Part shown: piece by piece, positions 31,119 through 41,670 of the stretch | Layout: the number at the start of each line of letters is the position of its first letter | Numbering within the stretch: position 1 is the first letter of the stretch | Origin: Macrostomum hystrix | Lineage: Eukaryota; Platyhelminthes; Macrostomidae | DNA length: 64,000 bases | Direction of reading: 5' to 3' | Assembly (NCBI GenBank): GCA_950097015.1 | Contig: CATNEN010000038.1 | Span: 24,837,001 to 24,901,000 of the forward strand | The notes under the pieces: generated by a model | Seen by the model: only the letters and a program-made list of their open reading frames with translations | What the model was told of the DNA's origin: nothing | Database searches by the model: none | Made by a program: the position numbers and the translations under genes

Positions 31119-34100
31119 ATGGCCGAAAATAGAAGGAAATCGTCCAGTCACAGTTTGGGAAGATCTGCCAGTTTCCAAATCCCATCAGCGTCTTCAGCTA
31201 TTGATGCAGTGGAATGCGACGAAGTGGCCCGAGCCGCAACAACTGCGGGTACGCTAAGACACTGCACTATAAGAACTATAGATCTCGTTCTGTACCGAAG
31301 ATACATAGAAAAAATATAATTTCCGATTCTATTTTCGCTCATGGAGGTTTTAGGTCGTAGGTTACAGTCTCGGGTTTCCTTAACGAGAGGTCTGGAGTTC
31401 GATTCTCAAAACTGGCGAGGCAGTTTTTGGCATAAAGAAAAAAAGACTTAATTTCACTTAATTGGGCCGTGAAATATAGTAGTACCAGCGTCAGTTGTTG
31501 TATAAATTTTGACGGCTGCATTCACAGTACTGAACCTGCCAGTTATATAATGTCAATACATACTTTGTTAATTTATCTTCCAGTTTTATTCTACCAATTT
31601 AACAGAAGAAATCGACTGTGTCAGCCGTTTAAAGCAAGTCGCCAGATCAGCAACGATGTCAGGCTTTCGCGTTGTATCCACCGGATTCCATCAAATGACT
31701 GGGGTGCTGCAGCAGCTGGGAGGCAGCGAAAGCGGCGCCGTTATCAACAGCGACACTACGGTGGCATCGTCGGCAAGTGCAACTTCGAGTCCTACGAATT
31801 CTGCAGCAGCGGCGGCGACTGCGGCTGCCTGCGCTGGTTGGATTACGCCTAAAAAGTACTGCCCTACGGATCAGAGTGAGTTAACTATGAGTCTTTGTGT
31901 TAGTTCTATGAGTCCTTGTATTAGTTCTATGAGTCCTTGTGTTAGTTCTATGAGTCCTTGTGTTAGTTCTATGAGTCCTTGTGTTAGTTCTATGAGTCCT
32001 TGTATTAGTTCTATGAGTCCTTGTATTAGTTCTATGAGTCCTTGTATTAGTTCTATGAGTCCTTGTATTAGTTCTATGAGTCCTTGTATTAGTTCTATGA
32101 GTCCTTGTATTAGTTCTATGAGTCCTTGTATTAGTTCTATGAGTCCTTGTATTAGTTCTATGAGTCCTTGTATTAGTTCTATGAGTCCTTGTATTAGTTC
32201 TATGAGTCCTTGTATTAGTTCTATGAGTCCTTGTATTAGTTCTATGAGTCCTTGTATTAGTTCTATGAGTCCTTGTATTAGTTCTATGAGTCCTTGTATT
32301 AGTTCTATGAGTCCTTGTATTAGTTCTATGAGTCCTTGTATTAGTTCTATGAGTCCTTGTATTAGTTCTATGAGTCCTTGTATTAGTTCTATGAGTCCTT
32401 GTATTAGTTCTATGAGTCCTTGTATTAGTTCTATGAGTCCTTGTATTAGTTCTATGAGTCCTTGTATTAGTTCTATGAGTCCTTGTATTAGTTCTATGAG
32501 TCCTTGTATTAGTTCTATGAGTCCTTGTATTAGTTCTATGAGTCCTTGTGTTAGTCCTATGAGTTCTTGTGTTAGTTCTATGAGCCCTTTTGTTAGTCCT
32601 ATGAGTTCTCGTGTTAGTTCTTTAATTGAATCCTTGTACTAGTTCTATGAGTCCTTGTGTTAGTTCTATGAGTCCTTGTGTTAGTTTTATGAGTCCTTGT
32701 GTTAGTTCTATGAGTCCTTGTATTAGTTCTATGAGTCCTTGTATTAGTTCTATGAGTCCTTGTATTAGTTCTATGAGTCCTTGTATTAGTTCTATGAGTC
32801 CTTGTATTAGTTCTATGAGTCCTTGTATTAGTTCTATGAGTCCTTGTATTAGTTCTATGAGTCCTTGTATTAGTTCTATGAGTCCTTGTATTAGTTCTAT
32901 GAGTCCTTGTATTAGTTCTATGAGTCCTTGTATTAGTTCTATGAGTCCTTGTATTAGTTCTATGAGTCCTTGTGTTAGTCCTATGAGTTCTTGTGTTAGT
33001 TCTATGAGCCCTTTTGTTAGTCCTATGAGTTCTCGTGTTAGTTCTTTAATTGAATCCTTGTACTAGTTCTATGTGTCCTTGTGTTAGTTCTATGAGTTCT
33101 CATGTTAGTTCTTTAATTGAATCCTTGTACTAGTTCTATGAGTCCTTGTGTTAGTTCTATGAGTTCTCGTGTTAGTTCTATGAGTTCTTGTGTTATTTCT
33201 AGGTGTCCATTGCCAGTTATTGATGTCCGCGTGTCAGTTCGAGATTTCCGTAGCCAGTTCTATATGCACGAGTATGTGTACAAGTTCTAGGTGTACAATT
33301 ACGCTGACAAGTAACCAACGTGCCTCACCCAGTGAAGTCCCGAGCTCTCGGCCAGCTAGACCCGGCCCTCTACCTGAATGAAGATGCCGAGGAGCACTAT
33401 GATCAAGGTCCCGGACATGTCGGCCGGCTCTGGTTTGTCCTGCGCTACACCCAGGACACGGAACAGCTGATTGTGTGCGTTAGAAAGGCGCGCAATTTGC
33501 GCCCCAGATTAGATCAGCTGTCAGGGGGCGGCAGCGGCGGCGGCTACTCGGGACAGGCTGGCGACTGCTGCATCAGGTATTGCGGGTCATAAATCATAGT
33601 TTTATGAGGCCAATTCAGACTATGATGAAAGTCTACTTCAAAAAATTAAACCAACTTAATTTTTGCAGGCTATCGCTAGAAAACGACGACCGCAGGGTGC
33701 TGACGACTTCTGTCAAGCGTCGAACTTCGAATCCTAACTTTGACGAGAAGTTCTGCTTTCAGGTGGCGCTTGAAGGCCTTGGTTTTTTGGGAGATTGAAT
33801 GGGGAATGGGGAGAGAGAGAATGCGGATGTGGAGGTTAATGGGGAGAGAGGAGAGTAAATGCGGAGAAAGTAGAGAGTAGAGATAGGAGAGGGGAGAGGG
33901 AGAGTAGAGAGGGGAGAGTAGAGAGGGGAGAAGAGAGGGGAGAGTAGAGAGGGGCGAGAGGAGAGTGGAGAGTTGCGAGGGGAGAGGGGAGGGGAGGGTA
34001 GAGAATGAATAAGGGATAATGGTTACAGTGTGGAGTTAAGAGTGGAGAGTAAAGACTTCAGAGCAACGCGTGCAGATTGTGATTGACATCATCGAATAAT

Positions 34101-37100
34101 GTTGAATCGAGAGCAGCCTCTATTTCGAACCCAACCACCCAGGTGCCGTCCAGCGCCCTGGAGACACAAACGCTTCGCCTGACAGCGTTGCAAATCGACC
34201 GACAGAAGCGACAGAAGGTCATTGGTCACGTGAGCTTCCCGCTGAGAGAGCTGCTGTCGCTGGATCGCGACTGTCGAATCTACCGCGACCTTGACTCCGA
34301 GGCTGCTGATGTGAGCTACGCGACTTTTTTTAGATTTTCCGAGGTTTTTTGCGCTTCTATGGGTTTAAAAAACTGACCATCTAATTGGGGCATTTTTCGC
34401 TTTTCGGACTTTTTTATTTGACCTTTCATACTGAGAAGGATAAGTAGAGGGGGAGGTAGCCTCAGCGGAGAGAGCGAACTCTAACTGACAATGATAAAGT
34501 TTGTGCAGATGTACACAGCTGTGTGTACTCATCGGTCGGAAAAGTATCGCCATCACCATAGACTATCACCAAAATTATTATAAAAACAATAATAATAATA
34601 ATTGCTGGAGGGCTACGGCCAATGGCGAATGATTTAGTGACACTAGACCCGCAGCCAGCGAGGAGGCAATTCTGCCCATTTCGCTGACTCCTGAGCACAC
34701 ACGCACACAGGTGTGTACATCTGCCCCGACTTTCTCATCGTCAGGCTGTTTACACTCTCAATGTGCCTTTCAAAGGCGCAAATTTCACGACAAACCTTCT
34801 CTCCTGTGCCCCAAATGAATGTGGGCTCGCCGCGGAATCGAACTCAGGGACCTCTCGTTCAGAGTGCGAGAGGTAAACGCGTTACTCACTCACTTAATCT
34901 AATTAGTTCTGTAATTGTATGTTTTTTTCTTTCGAATTTGCGTCCCTTAATTGGGGGATAATCTGAAGTAGTTTTTTTCCTACGAGCGATTTTAATGGGC
35001 TAAATTTTGAAATTTACGGCCTCTTAAAAGTTTTTTTTATACTCGGTAGTTTTTTATTACAAGATTAATAGCTATTTTGCATGGCTAAACAACCATTGCC
35101 TAGTGCAGTTTGTTGCTCATGTTTTTGCCGCTTCGTTGAAAGCTATTATTTTTTGCTAATCTTTTTGCAGGTGACCGAAAACCCGGAGGTGAAAATTAGT
35201 CTAACATTTCACGCTCAACTGGAACGGATAACAGTCGGACTGCACGATTGCCGTAATCTGCCAACCAAGGCTGACTCTGACGAACCAATAGGTAACGCTT
35301 GACAAAATCATCTAACACAGGGGTCGGCAAACTCCGGCCCGCGGGCCAGATGCGGCCCTCGAAGCTCCCAAATCCGGCCCGTTGCCCCTTCCAACACCTA
35401 TAGTATCCTGTCTCATCTCTCTCTCTCAATTGGAGATCGAGATTCTCATCTCTCCCATGTCTCATCTCTCCTGTCTTATCTCTCCCGTGTCTCATCTCTC
35501 CTGTCTTATCTCTCCCGTGTCTCATCTATCCCATGTCTAATCTCTCCTGTCTTATCTCTCCCGTGTCTCATCTCTCCCATGTCTCCTCTCTCCTGTCTTA
35601 TCTCTCCCATGTCTCATCTCTCCTGTCTTATCTCTCCCGTGTCTCATCTATCCCATGTCTAATCTCTCCTGTCTTATCTCTCCCGTGTCTCATCTCTCCC
35701 ATGTCTCCTCTCTCCTGTCTTATCTCTCCCATGTCTCATCTCTCCTGTCTTATCTCTCCCGTGTCTCATCTCTCCTGTCTTATCTCTCCCGTGTCTCATC
35801 TCTCCTGTCTAATCTCTCCCCTGTCTCATCTCTCCCCTGTCTCATTGTAACACACTAAAAGTGGGGAACGAACCTCGCGCTGGCAGACTGAGACCGGTTT
35901 CTGGCTTGTTTGCCTTTGTCAGTGGGCCATAGCCACACGCAGTCCTCTCCCACCACTCTCAGTGTGCACAGAAGTCTCTTTTAAGCTTGCCATTTTTATG
36001 GCGATACTTTTTTGTGTTATGTGAGAGTTTTGCAGCCAAGTCTGCTTTTCTACTGTTGTCAGTAGTCTGAATTGTATCTCTCACACTCATCTCCCCCATG
36101 TCTCATCTCTCCTGTCTTATCTCTCCTGTCTTATCTCTCCTGTCTTATCTCTCCTGTCTTATCTCTCCTGTCTTATTTCTCCTGTCTTATCTCTCCTGTC
36201 TTATATCTCCTGTCTTATCTCTCCTGTCTTATCTCTCCCGTGTCTCATCTCCCGCGTCTCATCTCTCCCGTGTCTCATCTCATCTGTATCTCATCTCCCC
36301 TGTCTTATCTATCATGTGACTTATGTCTCCCCTTTCTCATAAGTCACTGCGGCCCGCAGCCGTCTTTTTGGTTCTCTCCATGGCCCGCACGCTAATATGT
36401 TTGCCAACCCCTGACTAACACATTTTTTATTTAACACGTACTGATATGGCAGGCTAGCCAAGAGTGCACTGATTGCCTAATTGCAGAAGTTTACCTGCGA
36501 GTTTCCATGCACACGGGCCTGCAGGGCAAGGAGGTCAAATGCAAGAGGACCGACTGCAGCTCGCATGGCTTCAACGAGTCCTTAATATTCAATAAAGTCA
36601 CGGATATTAACCAGACGGTCATCAAAGTGGTCATGATGCTGAGAGGCGCCGGTATTGGAGCATTGTTTGGTGAGAATCCCTAAACCTTGTTTTTAGATAT
36701 CCAACTTAGTTATCTCTACAATATTTTTATTTTTATTTTTTATTATTACACCTACCCCAATCGGGTCAGATGTGCAGTCGACAGCACAGCCGCAGCTATT
36801 GTGCGGCGCAACTGAAGACTGCGTACAGCTGTTCAGTCCATGGACTGGGGGGACGCCACACCCACCCTCAATTATCCCAGCTGATGAGGGTACCCATATA
36901 ACAGCTGGGTGAACTGAAGCAATGCAGAGTTAAGTGTCTTGCTAAAGGACAAAAATTGTTCCAGTGGAGTCGGGAATCGAACCTTCAATTTGTGAGTCCG
37001 AATCTCTAGGCTACAAAGGCTCTTGTGCACTATTGTAGACTAATGAAGTATATTACTCGATTTTTTAAATTTTTTATACATGTCATACACTACTGTTAGT

Positions 37101-37280
37101 AGATTTGAGAGCACATTGAATTCTTTTGTAAATCCCACCACTGCAACCACTTCAGAGAAGCCGATCGGCAGTGTGATACTTGGCTCCGAACTGTTCGCCA
37201 AACGGAAAGAGCTGGAGCACTGGAGAGCGATGTCAGAGTGTCCCGAGCAGACAGTCACTCATTGGCATTCGATGGTGTGA
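31119..37280 (+). CDS. Synaptotagmin-like tandem C2-domain protein
   Basis: Eight exons, all GT-AG and phase-consistent: 31119..31248, 31606..31875, 33333..33576, 33669..33762, 34143..34310, 35171..35291, 36487..36669, 37156..37280. The product is 444 residues. The N-terminus is Ser/Ala-rich with no visible membrane span. C2A (about 160-300) opens with GRLWFVLRYTQDTEQLIVCV and contains TSVKRRTSNPNFDEKFCFQ. C2B (about 305-440) contains KISLTFHAQLERITVGLHDC and SSHGFNESLIFNKV, and ends with the synaptotagmin-type LEHWRAM...THWHSMV. The acidic loops that bind calcium are degraded (LQIDRQKRQKVIG in C2A, no Asp cluster in C2B), so calcium-independent membrane or protein binding is inferred. The subfamily is not resolved. 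Exon 3 could instead start at 33312 in the same frame. Confidence 0.85.
31329..31415 (+). mobile_element. tRNA-like SINE head relic in synaptotagmin-like intron 1
   Basis: 'ggttttaggtcgtaggttac' followed by 'cgagaggtctggagttcgat' resembles a diverged tRNA-derived head with a box B (GGAGTTCGATTCT). It is related to the minus-strand unit at 22940-23035. Confidence 0.4.
31885..33200. repeat. 21-bp minisatellite filling synaptotagmin-like intron 2
   Basis: About 60 copies of 'tatgagtccttgtattagtt' + 'c' start some 10 bp after the donor at 31876 and extend nearly to exon 3. A rare variant block (ending 'tttaattgaatccttgtact') occurs near 32621 and again 424 bp later, revealing a recent internal duplication. 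Since 21 is a multiple of 3, a 328-codon frame runs through exon 2 into the array; it is read-through, not protein. Confidence 0.97.
33795..34015. repeat. Purine-rich GA minisatellite in synaptotagmin-like intron 4
   Basis: Imperfect 'gagaggggagagta' units; almost pure purine on the plus strand. It occupies most of the 380-bp intron 4. Confidence 0.9.
34598..34892 (-). mobile_element. SINE family B, second full copy (minus)
   Basis: Same layout as 11227-11590: body phrases 'gtgacactagacccgcagcc' and 'ggcaattctgcccatttcgc', then a head with box B complement 'ggaatcgaactcaggga'. The two copies differ at many positions, so they are not a recent duplication. Located in synaptotagmin-like intron 5. 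Confidence 0.82.
35400..35850. repeat. Pyrimidine minisatellite, block 1 inside hAT-type element
   Basis: Units of 'tctcatctctcccatgtctc' alternating with 'tctctcctgtctta'. A block of about 130 bp is duplicated within it (from about 35525 and about 35645). Confidence 0.93.
36075..36330. repeat. Pyrimidine minisatellite, block 2 inside hAT-type element
   Basis: Mostly a 15-bp 'tctctcctgtcttat' unit grading into longer 'ctcatctcccgtgt' forms; clearly related to the block at 35400-35850. Confidence 0.92.
36747..37020 (-). mobile_element. SINE family A copy (minus) in synaptotagmin-like intron 7
   Basis: The 3' part ('cacctaccccaatcgggtca') leads and the tRNA-derived head ends at about 37017 ('gaatctctaggctacaaagg'). 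The head is shortened by a small deletion around the anticodon arm compared with 15088. Confidence 0.86.
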
Positions 37281-37550
37281 CGGATCTTCTTGTTGTGTCG
37301 GCTGTGACAAACGATTTAGTCCAAAATTATATTAGCTAAGAGAACAAATACTCAATTTTATAATTACGAGTAAGAAGCAATAATTAAAAATCTTATTTAT
37401 TCTGTACGATTATACTGAAATAGTTATTTTTGACTGCATTACTGCAAGGGGGTTTTATTTTTAATTACAAGTACACTGTTTTGTTTTTTAATTATTCAAA
37501 GAAAAATGTGCAAATGATTTTATTTTATTGCTCTATTTTTGTTTTAATAT

Positions 37551-37556
37551 AATAAA
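37551..37556 (+). promoter_or_regulatory. Polyadenylation signal of synaptotagmin-like gene
   Basis: AATAAA 270 bases after the stop codon at 37280, in AT-rich 3' UTR sequence and before the 15-bp array at 37695. Confidence 0.5.
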
Positions 37557-37694
37557 TATCTCGGATAGCCTATAGGTCGTTATATATGTTAAAATAAATT
37601 GTGCAGTAATAACAGTTGATCAAAATAATTTCTGGCTCATTACATGAAATTTAGTACATTCGTTTATTTTCATCTATTTTGGAAATTTTTCTGG

Positions 37695-38040
37695 ACCCTG
37701 TGTACATGGACCCTGTGTACATGGACCCTGTGTACATGGACCCTGTGTACATGGACCCTGTGTACATGGACCCTGTGTACATGGACCCTGTGTACATGGA
37801 CCCTGTGTACATGGACCCTGTGTACATGGGCCCTGTGTACATGGACCCTGTGTACATGGACCCTGTGTACATGGACCCTGTGTACATGGACCCTGTGTAC
37901 ATGGACCCTGTGTACATGGACCCTGTGTACATGGACCCTGTGTACATGGACCCTGTGTACATGGACCCTGTGTACATGGACCCTGTGTACATGGACCCTG
38001 TGTACATGGACCCTGTGTACATGGACCCTGTGTACATGGA
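37695..38040. repeat. 15-bp minisatellite, about 23 copies
   Basis: Almost perfect 'gtgtacatggaccct' with a single G variant (gggccct near 37830). Because 15 is divisible by 3, long frames appear on both strands (e.g. CTWTL and MDPVY repeats); the same DNA being open in several frames at once argues against coding. The low divergence suggests recent expansion. Confidence 0.98.
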
Positions 38041-38930
38041 CTCGGCACTTCTGACTCCTAACTCTAAACTTTGGTGCCCATTATTGCTGTTGTTGTTGTT
38101 TTTGGTTAGTACGTAATGCCTAAGACGTAGTTGTCTTAATATTACGTTTCGTATTAGTTATTTTTTAATTCTACCACGAGTTTCCTTTTTCTTAAACCTC
38201 TTCACAATCTTCTGCATCTTTAAGCGTATAATCAGCTTGTTGTCCGACAACCACATCATCTCAGATCCTGCATCTTCACAGGCGGAGACTCTGAACCCCT
38301 CGACAGGTAGCTGACTGTACAAACCCACTGGCTTTTAATTTCCCTAAATAATCTCCCTTTTAATTTAATTTTAATGAGTGAAATAAAACTCCACGTCGAT
38401 TCAAAATTGTATTTTTTACGAAAAATCAATCGAGACGCGTACATGCCACACCCATCAATTGAGCAGTCTCTCAACCCACTTGGTCGGATTAGCTCTATAC
38501 TCGAATACCTGCCTATTTGATTTTCTTCCCCTGGGACAGCAAAATCCCTATTCGGACCGTATCCAATGGCAATAGTGTGCGAGCTGAGGGGACAGTTTTG
38601 TTGCTGAGGAAGAGCTGGAACGTACAGTTGTCTAGGGAGGAGAGATCGAGAGCTCGAATCACATTTTAGAAGCCAAAATATGTTAGAGGTGCACGGGGAT
38701 GGAGACAGAAATTGTCTAGAGGAAGGGAAAGGGATTTTTAGGATGGAGTCCGAGTTAAGGTCTTGAGAGCGGACGGAGGATGAGTAGGGCAGGTATTGGC
38801 GAAAGTCGCGGGTTTAAAGCAGAATTTAGAAACTGCTTTTCGATTTGTATTGAGTTGAATTTCTACGCTCATAATTTTCAATTTGCTCTGAAGAGCATTT
38901 TTAGTTGTCATCTGTTCGAGCTGTCACCTG
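38041..38930. other. Upstream region of the GPR19-like gene
   Basis: About 900 bp, non-coding. No repeat is recognised. It presumably holds promoter and 5' UTR; no TATA box or initiator can be picked out with confidence. Confidence 0.45.
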
Positions 38931-40133
38931 ATGTCCACCTCGGCATATACTTGGGTTACTGTCAGTTCATCGTCCACTCCGGCCGAAGGCGTGGATTCTA
39001 CGACTTCTACATCGAATGCGAAGCCATTGGAAACTTTGGACATCGTCTTTTTACCAATGAGCACCAGAACTCTCATCGCCTTCCTGCTGTCAATCTGCAG
39101 TGTGCTCAGCCTAATGGCCAACTGCATCACCTGTCACGTGATTCTGCACTCCAGGCGACTGCAGAGTACCACCAACTATTTCATCATAGCGTTGAGCATT
39201 CCGGCACTGCTAGTTACCGTCTGTCTGGTGCTGATGCTCACGGAGCTTGTCAACTTCGGCTGGCTACTTGGAGTGCCAGTTTGCAAAGCAACCGGGGTGC
39301 TGCTGCACTCGCTGCTAAGTGCCAACGCCTTCCTGATAGTGTCGATCATGGCCGATCGATACTACGCCATTGTGCTCCCTCTGAGCTGCAAGATCAGCCG
39401 AACCAAAGCCAAGAAGATGATCGCGGCCAGCTTCAGTTTCGGCTTGGTCCTCTCGCTGCCGATGCTGGCTTACTACGACGAGCTACCGTGCAGTCAGGGC
39501 CACAAAATCTGCGCCTTGTTCAACTCAATGAACAACTGGACGAGTCTGGTTTCGTACGCCATCCCCTACGCGCTGCTCACATTTGTAGCTCCCTGCCTGA
39601 TCGCAGGACTGCTGTTCGCTCGGATCTGGAGCTTCGTCTGGACCGTCAACAAGCAGCGCGGCTCCATCCGCGGCCGCGTACTGCAGAGGACCACCAACCA
39701 CGTGCCGCGCACTAAGATAAAAACATTCAAGCTGATTGCCGCGGTGTCAGCGTTGGACGCGCTGGTGATGTGCGTCCTGTTCGCCTTGCAGTCGGCATTC
39801 TTGGCCTTCGAGATCAGCTACGCGCCGGCCTACGATCCGCTGACCCTGGTGTGTAGTTTGTACTTTCTCGACGGCTTAGCCAAGCCGATCATGTACGTCT
39901 GCATGAACTCAAATTTCCGACGCGGCTGTCGGGAAGTGCTCTGCTGGTCGCAGATGCGCTGCTACAGGCAGGAGCTGTACACGGTGACCCGCGTGTCCGT
40001 GTTCGGCAAGAAGAACTACGTCACCGCTGTGGACGTCAACGGAGTGACCAATAATCGATGGGAGAATCCGTCCGTGTTCGAGCTGGGAGCTGCTAAATCG
40101 GCGCCACTGGCTCGGCATAGCAACGCGATTTGA
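38931..40133 (+). CDS. Gpr19: GPR19-like class A G-protein-coupled receptor
   Basis: A single exon of 400 residues with seven hydrophobic spans (roughly 46-70, 82-105, 117-140, 160-182, 205-230, 264-290, 302-326). Family marks: TTNYF at the start of TM2, Cys118 and extracellular-loop-2 cysteines, DRY at 142-144, and KISRTKAKKMIAAS after it. The third loop has NHVPRTKIKTFKLI, then KPIMY in TM7, NSNFRRGCREVLC, MRCYRQ..YTVTR and KKNYV. These stretches match the human GPR19 pattern, an orphan/peptide-receptor relative. The usual TM2 Asp is replaced by Ala in LSIPALLV, and TM6 lacks the CWxP motif. The ATG at 38931 is the first in a frame that leaves a normal short extracellular N-terminus (two Ser/Thr-rich stretches). 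Single-exon structure is usual for such receptors. Confidence 0.88.
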   Translation: MSTSAYTWVTVSSSSTPAEGVDSTTSTSNAKPLETLDIVFLPMSTRTLIAFLLSICSVLSLMANCITCHVILHSRRLQSTTNYFIIALSIPALLVTVCLVLMLTELVNFGWLLGVPVCKATGVLLHSLLSANAFLIVSIMADRYYAIVLPLSCKISRTKAKKMIAASFSFGLVLSLPMLAYYDELPCSQGHKICALFNSMNNWTSLVSYAIPYALLTFVAPCLIAGLLFARIWSFVWTVNKQRGSIRGRVLQRTTNHVPRTKIKTFKLIAAVSALDALVMCVLFALQSAFLAFEISYAPAYDPLTLVCSLYFLDGLAKPIMYVCMNSNFRRGCREVLCWSQMRCYRQELYTVTRVSVFGKKNYVTAVDVNGVTNNRWENPSVFELGAAKSAPLARHSNAI

Positions 40134-40361
40134 ACATTTGCTGCGAAAATTGTCAACGTCTTTTGAAATTCGACCAATCCTTTTACCTTTCAAGACTAAA
40201 CAGATCTTTTATTTACGAAATTGACAAAAGCAGTTCAGTTATTTTTATATTCTCTTTCGTATTTGCAATCAAAACACTTGTCGAGTCGAGCTGTAAAATT
40301 GGTTGTTTTCCAAGAATCACAGAATTTGTCTTGCGCATAATTTTTAATGTAAGATTATATA

Positions 40362-40583
40362 CCGACTATTGAGGGTATCAATGGCTGTGACCGAGGACGC
40401 GCAGCGCGCAGCGCCCGAGGTCATAGACATTGATGCCCGAAATAGCCGGTATATATTTTCATTGAGCAACGCTGGGATTCCTAGCGGTTCTGTTTGCACC
40501 ATAGACATTCCACCGGGGGTAATGTCGTCCATTAAAACCCCGCGTTATTTAATGGCGGGAATCCCAGCGTTGCTCAATGAAAA
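40362..40583. repeat. Double hairpin unit downstream of the GPR19-like gene
   Basis: Two foldbacks lie side by side. The first pairs about 40362-40408 with about 40408-40453: arms begin 'tataccgactattgagggta' and, inverted, 'tataccggctatttcgggca', and extend through 'tcaatg' to 'gacc'. The second has perfect 26-bp arms, 40456-40481 and 40558-40583 (one begins 'ttttcattgagcaacgctgg'), around a 76-base loop. It could be a small structured element or an RNA hairpin in the GPR19 3' UTR. AATAAA follows at 40868-40873. The open frame through it (40381-40698) shows no known domain. Confidence 0.8.
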
Positions 40584-40867
40584 TACACAATTAACGTTTG
40601 AAATACAAGAATCCAAAGGGCATTGTTCAATGCTTGGTACGAGCGAAAAACCGCTTTTTATATTGCAATGTTTTCGTCTAAGATCCTTACTTTATTAACT
40701 ACACCATTTTACCCTCAATTTTGAGCAACGAAAACTTCAAATTCAAACTCCGATTCAAATTCGACAGAATTTACCAGTATGAGTGTAACTTTTGTCGTTC
40801 GCTGTGTCAAAATTGAATCAGAGTTAATCCCATTTTAAAGTACAGTTTGTAATTATATTTCATCATC

Positions 40868-40873
40868 AATAAA
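40868..40873 (+). promoter_or_regulatory. Candidate polyadenylation signal of GPR19-like gene
   Basis: AATAAA about 735 bases after the receptor stop codon. If used, the double hairpin 40362-40583 would lie inside the 3' UTR. Confidence 0.35.
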
Positions 40874-41224
40874 CTATAGAAAGTATAAAAATCTTTAATA
40901 GCTGTCCAAAAACTGTATACTCGTACTTATAAACAATGTAGGTTTGCGTGTTTCGGACAATTCTATGAGTAAGTATGAGTAGGAAAATGAGTCCCGCTTT
41001 ACCGCTTTTCTATTATAAATCTATTAATAGAGCGCAGCAGTAGGTGGTAAACAATTATGATAATTACCATAATCCGTAGGTCTTTTGTACAATTTCCAAG
41101 CGATGCTTAGTGAGACAGAAAAGCGTACACCAATAATAATTTACTTATTGCATGAGCTTAACGGCCGCCTAAAAATGATGTAGAGATATATCTCTCCAAA
41201 AGAAAGAGCGAATAAGCAATCTGA

Positions 41225-41670
41225 GAGGATCTCTCTATGAGGATCTCTGTATGAGGATCTCTCTCTGAGGATCTCTCTCTGAGGATCTCTCTCTGAGGAT
41301 CTCTCTCTGAGGATCTCTCTCTGAGGATCTCTCTCTGAGGATCTCTCTCTGAGGATCTCTCTCTGAGGATCTCTCTCTGAGGATCTCTCTCTGAGGACCT
41401 CTCTCTGAGGATCACTCTCTGAGGATCTCTCTCTGAGGATCTCTCTCTGAGGATCTCTCTCTGAGGATCACTCTCTGAGGATCTCTCTCTGAGGATCTCT
41501 CTCTGAGGATCACTCTCTGAGGATCTCTCTCTGAGGATCTCTCTCTGAGGATCTCTCTCTGAGGATCACTCTCTGAGGATCTCTCTCTGAGGATCTCTCT
41601 CTGAGGATCACTCTCTGAGGATCTCTCTCTGAGGATCACTCTCTGAGGATCTCTCTCTGAGGATCGCTTT
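41225..41670. repeat. 14-bp minisatellite, about 32 copies
   Basis: Regular 'gaggatctctctct' with a recurring A variant (gaggatcactctct) that is absent from the first third and appears every two to four units afterwards. Confidence 0.97.

Larger units (their letters stand above)
35318..36413. mobile_element. hAT-type non-autonomous element with internal minisatellites
   Basis: The left end starts CAGGGGTCGGCAAAC and the right end finishes GTTTGCCAACCCCTG, i.e. inverted ends of 15 bp with one mismatch, followed inward by GGCCCGC-rich blocks on both sides. These ends are characteristic of hAT-superfamily elements. Flanks 'tctaacac' and 'actaacac' look like an imperfect 8-bp target duplication, offset by one base. 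The 1.1-kb interior has no transposase but two arrays of 'tctctcctgtcttatctctc'-type repeats (about 35400-35850 and 36075-36330) around 200 bp of unique sequence. It lies in intron 6 of the synaptotagmin-like gene. Confidence 0.75.

Noticed and set aside
31656-32642. 328-codon plus frame with CISSMSP repeats, resembling a repeat protein
   Set aside because: It is the second exon of the synaptotagmin-like gene reading through its donor (GTGAGT at 31876) into a 21-bp intronic array. The spliced model joins in phase to the C2 exons.
37644-38116. Several overlapping frames (CTWTL, MDPVY, QGPCT, MYTGS repeats)
   Set aside because: All come from one 15-bp tandem unit read in different frames and strands; there is no start context or domain.
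38780-39715. 311-codon plus frame overlapping the GPR19-like gene
   Set aside because: A shifted-frame shadow of the receptor exon; it lacks membrane spans and family features.
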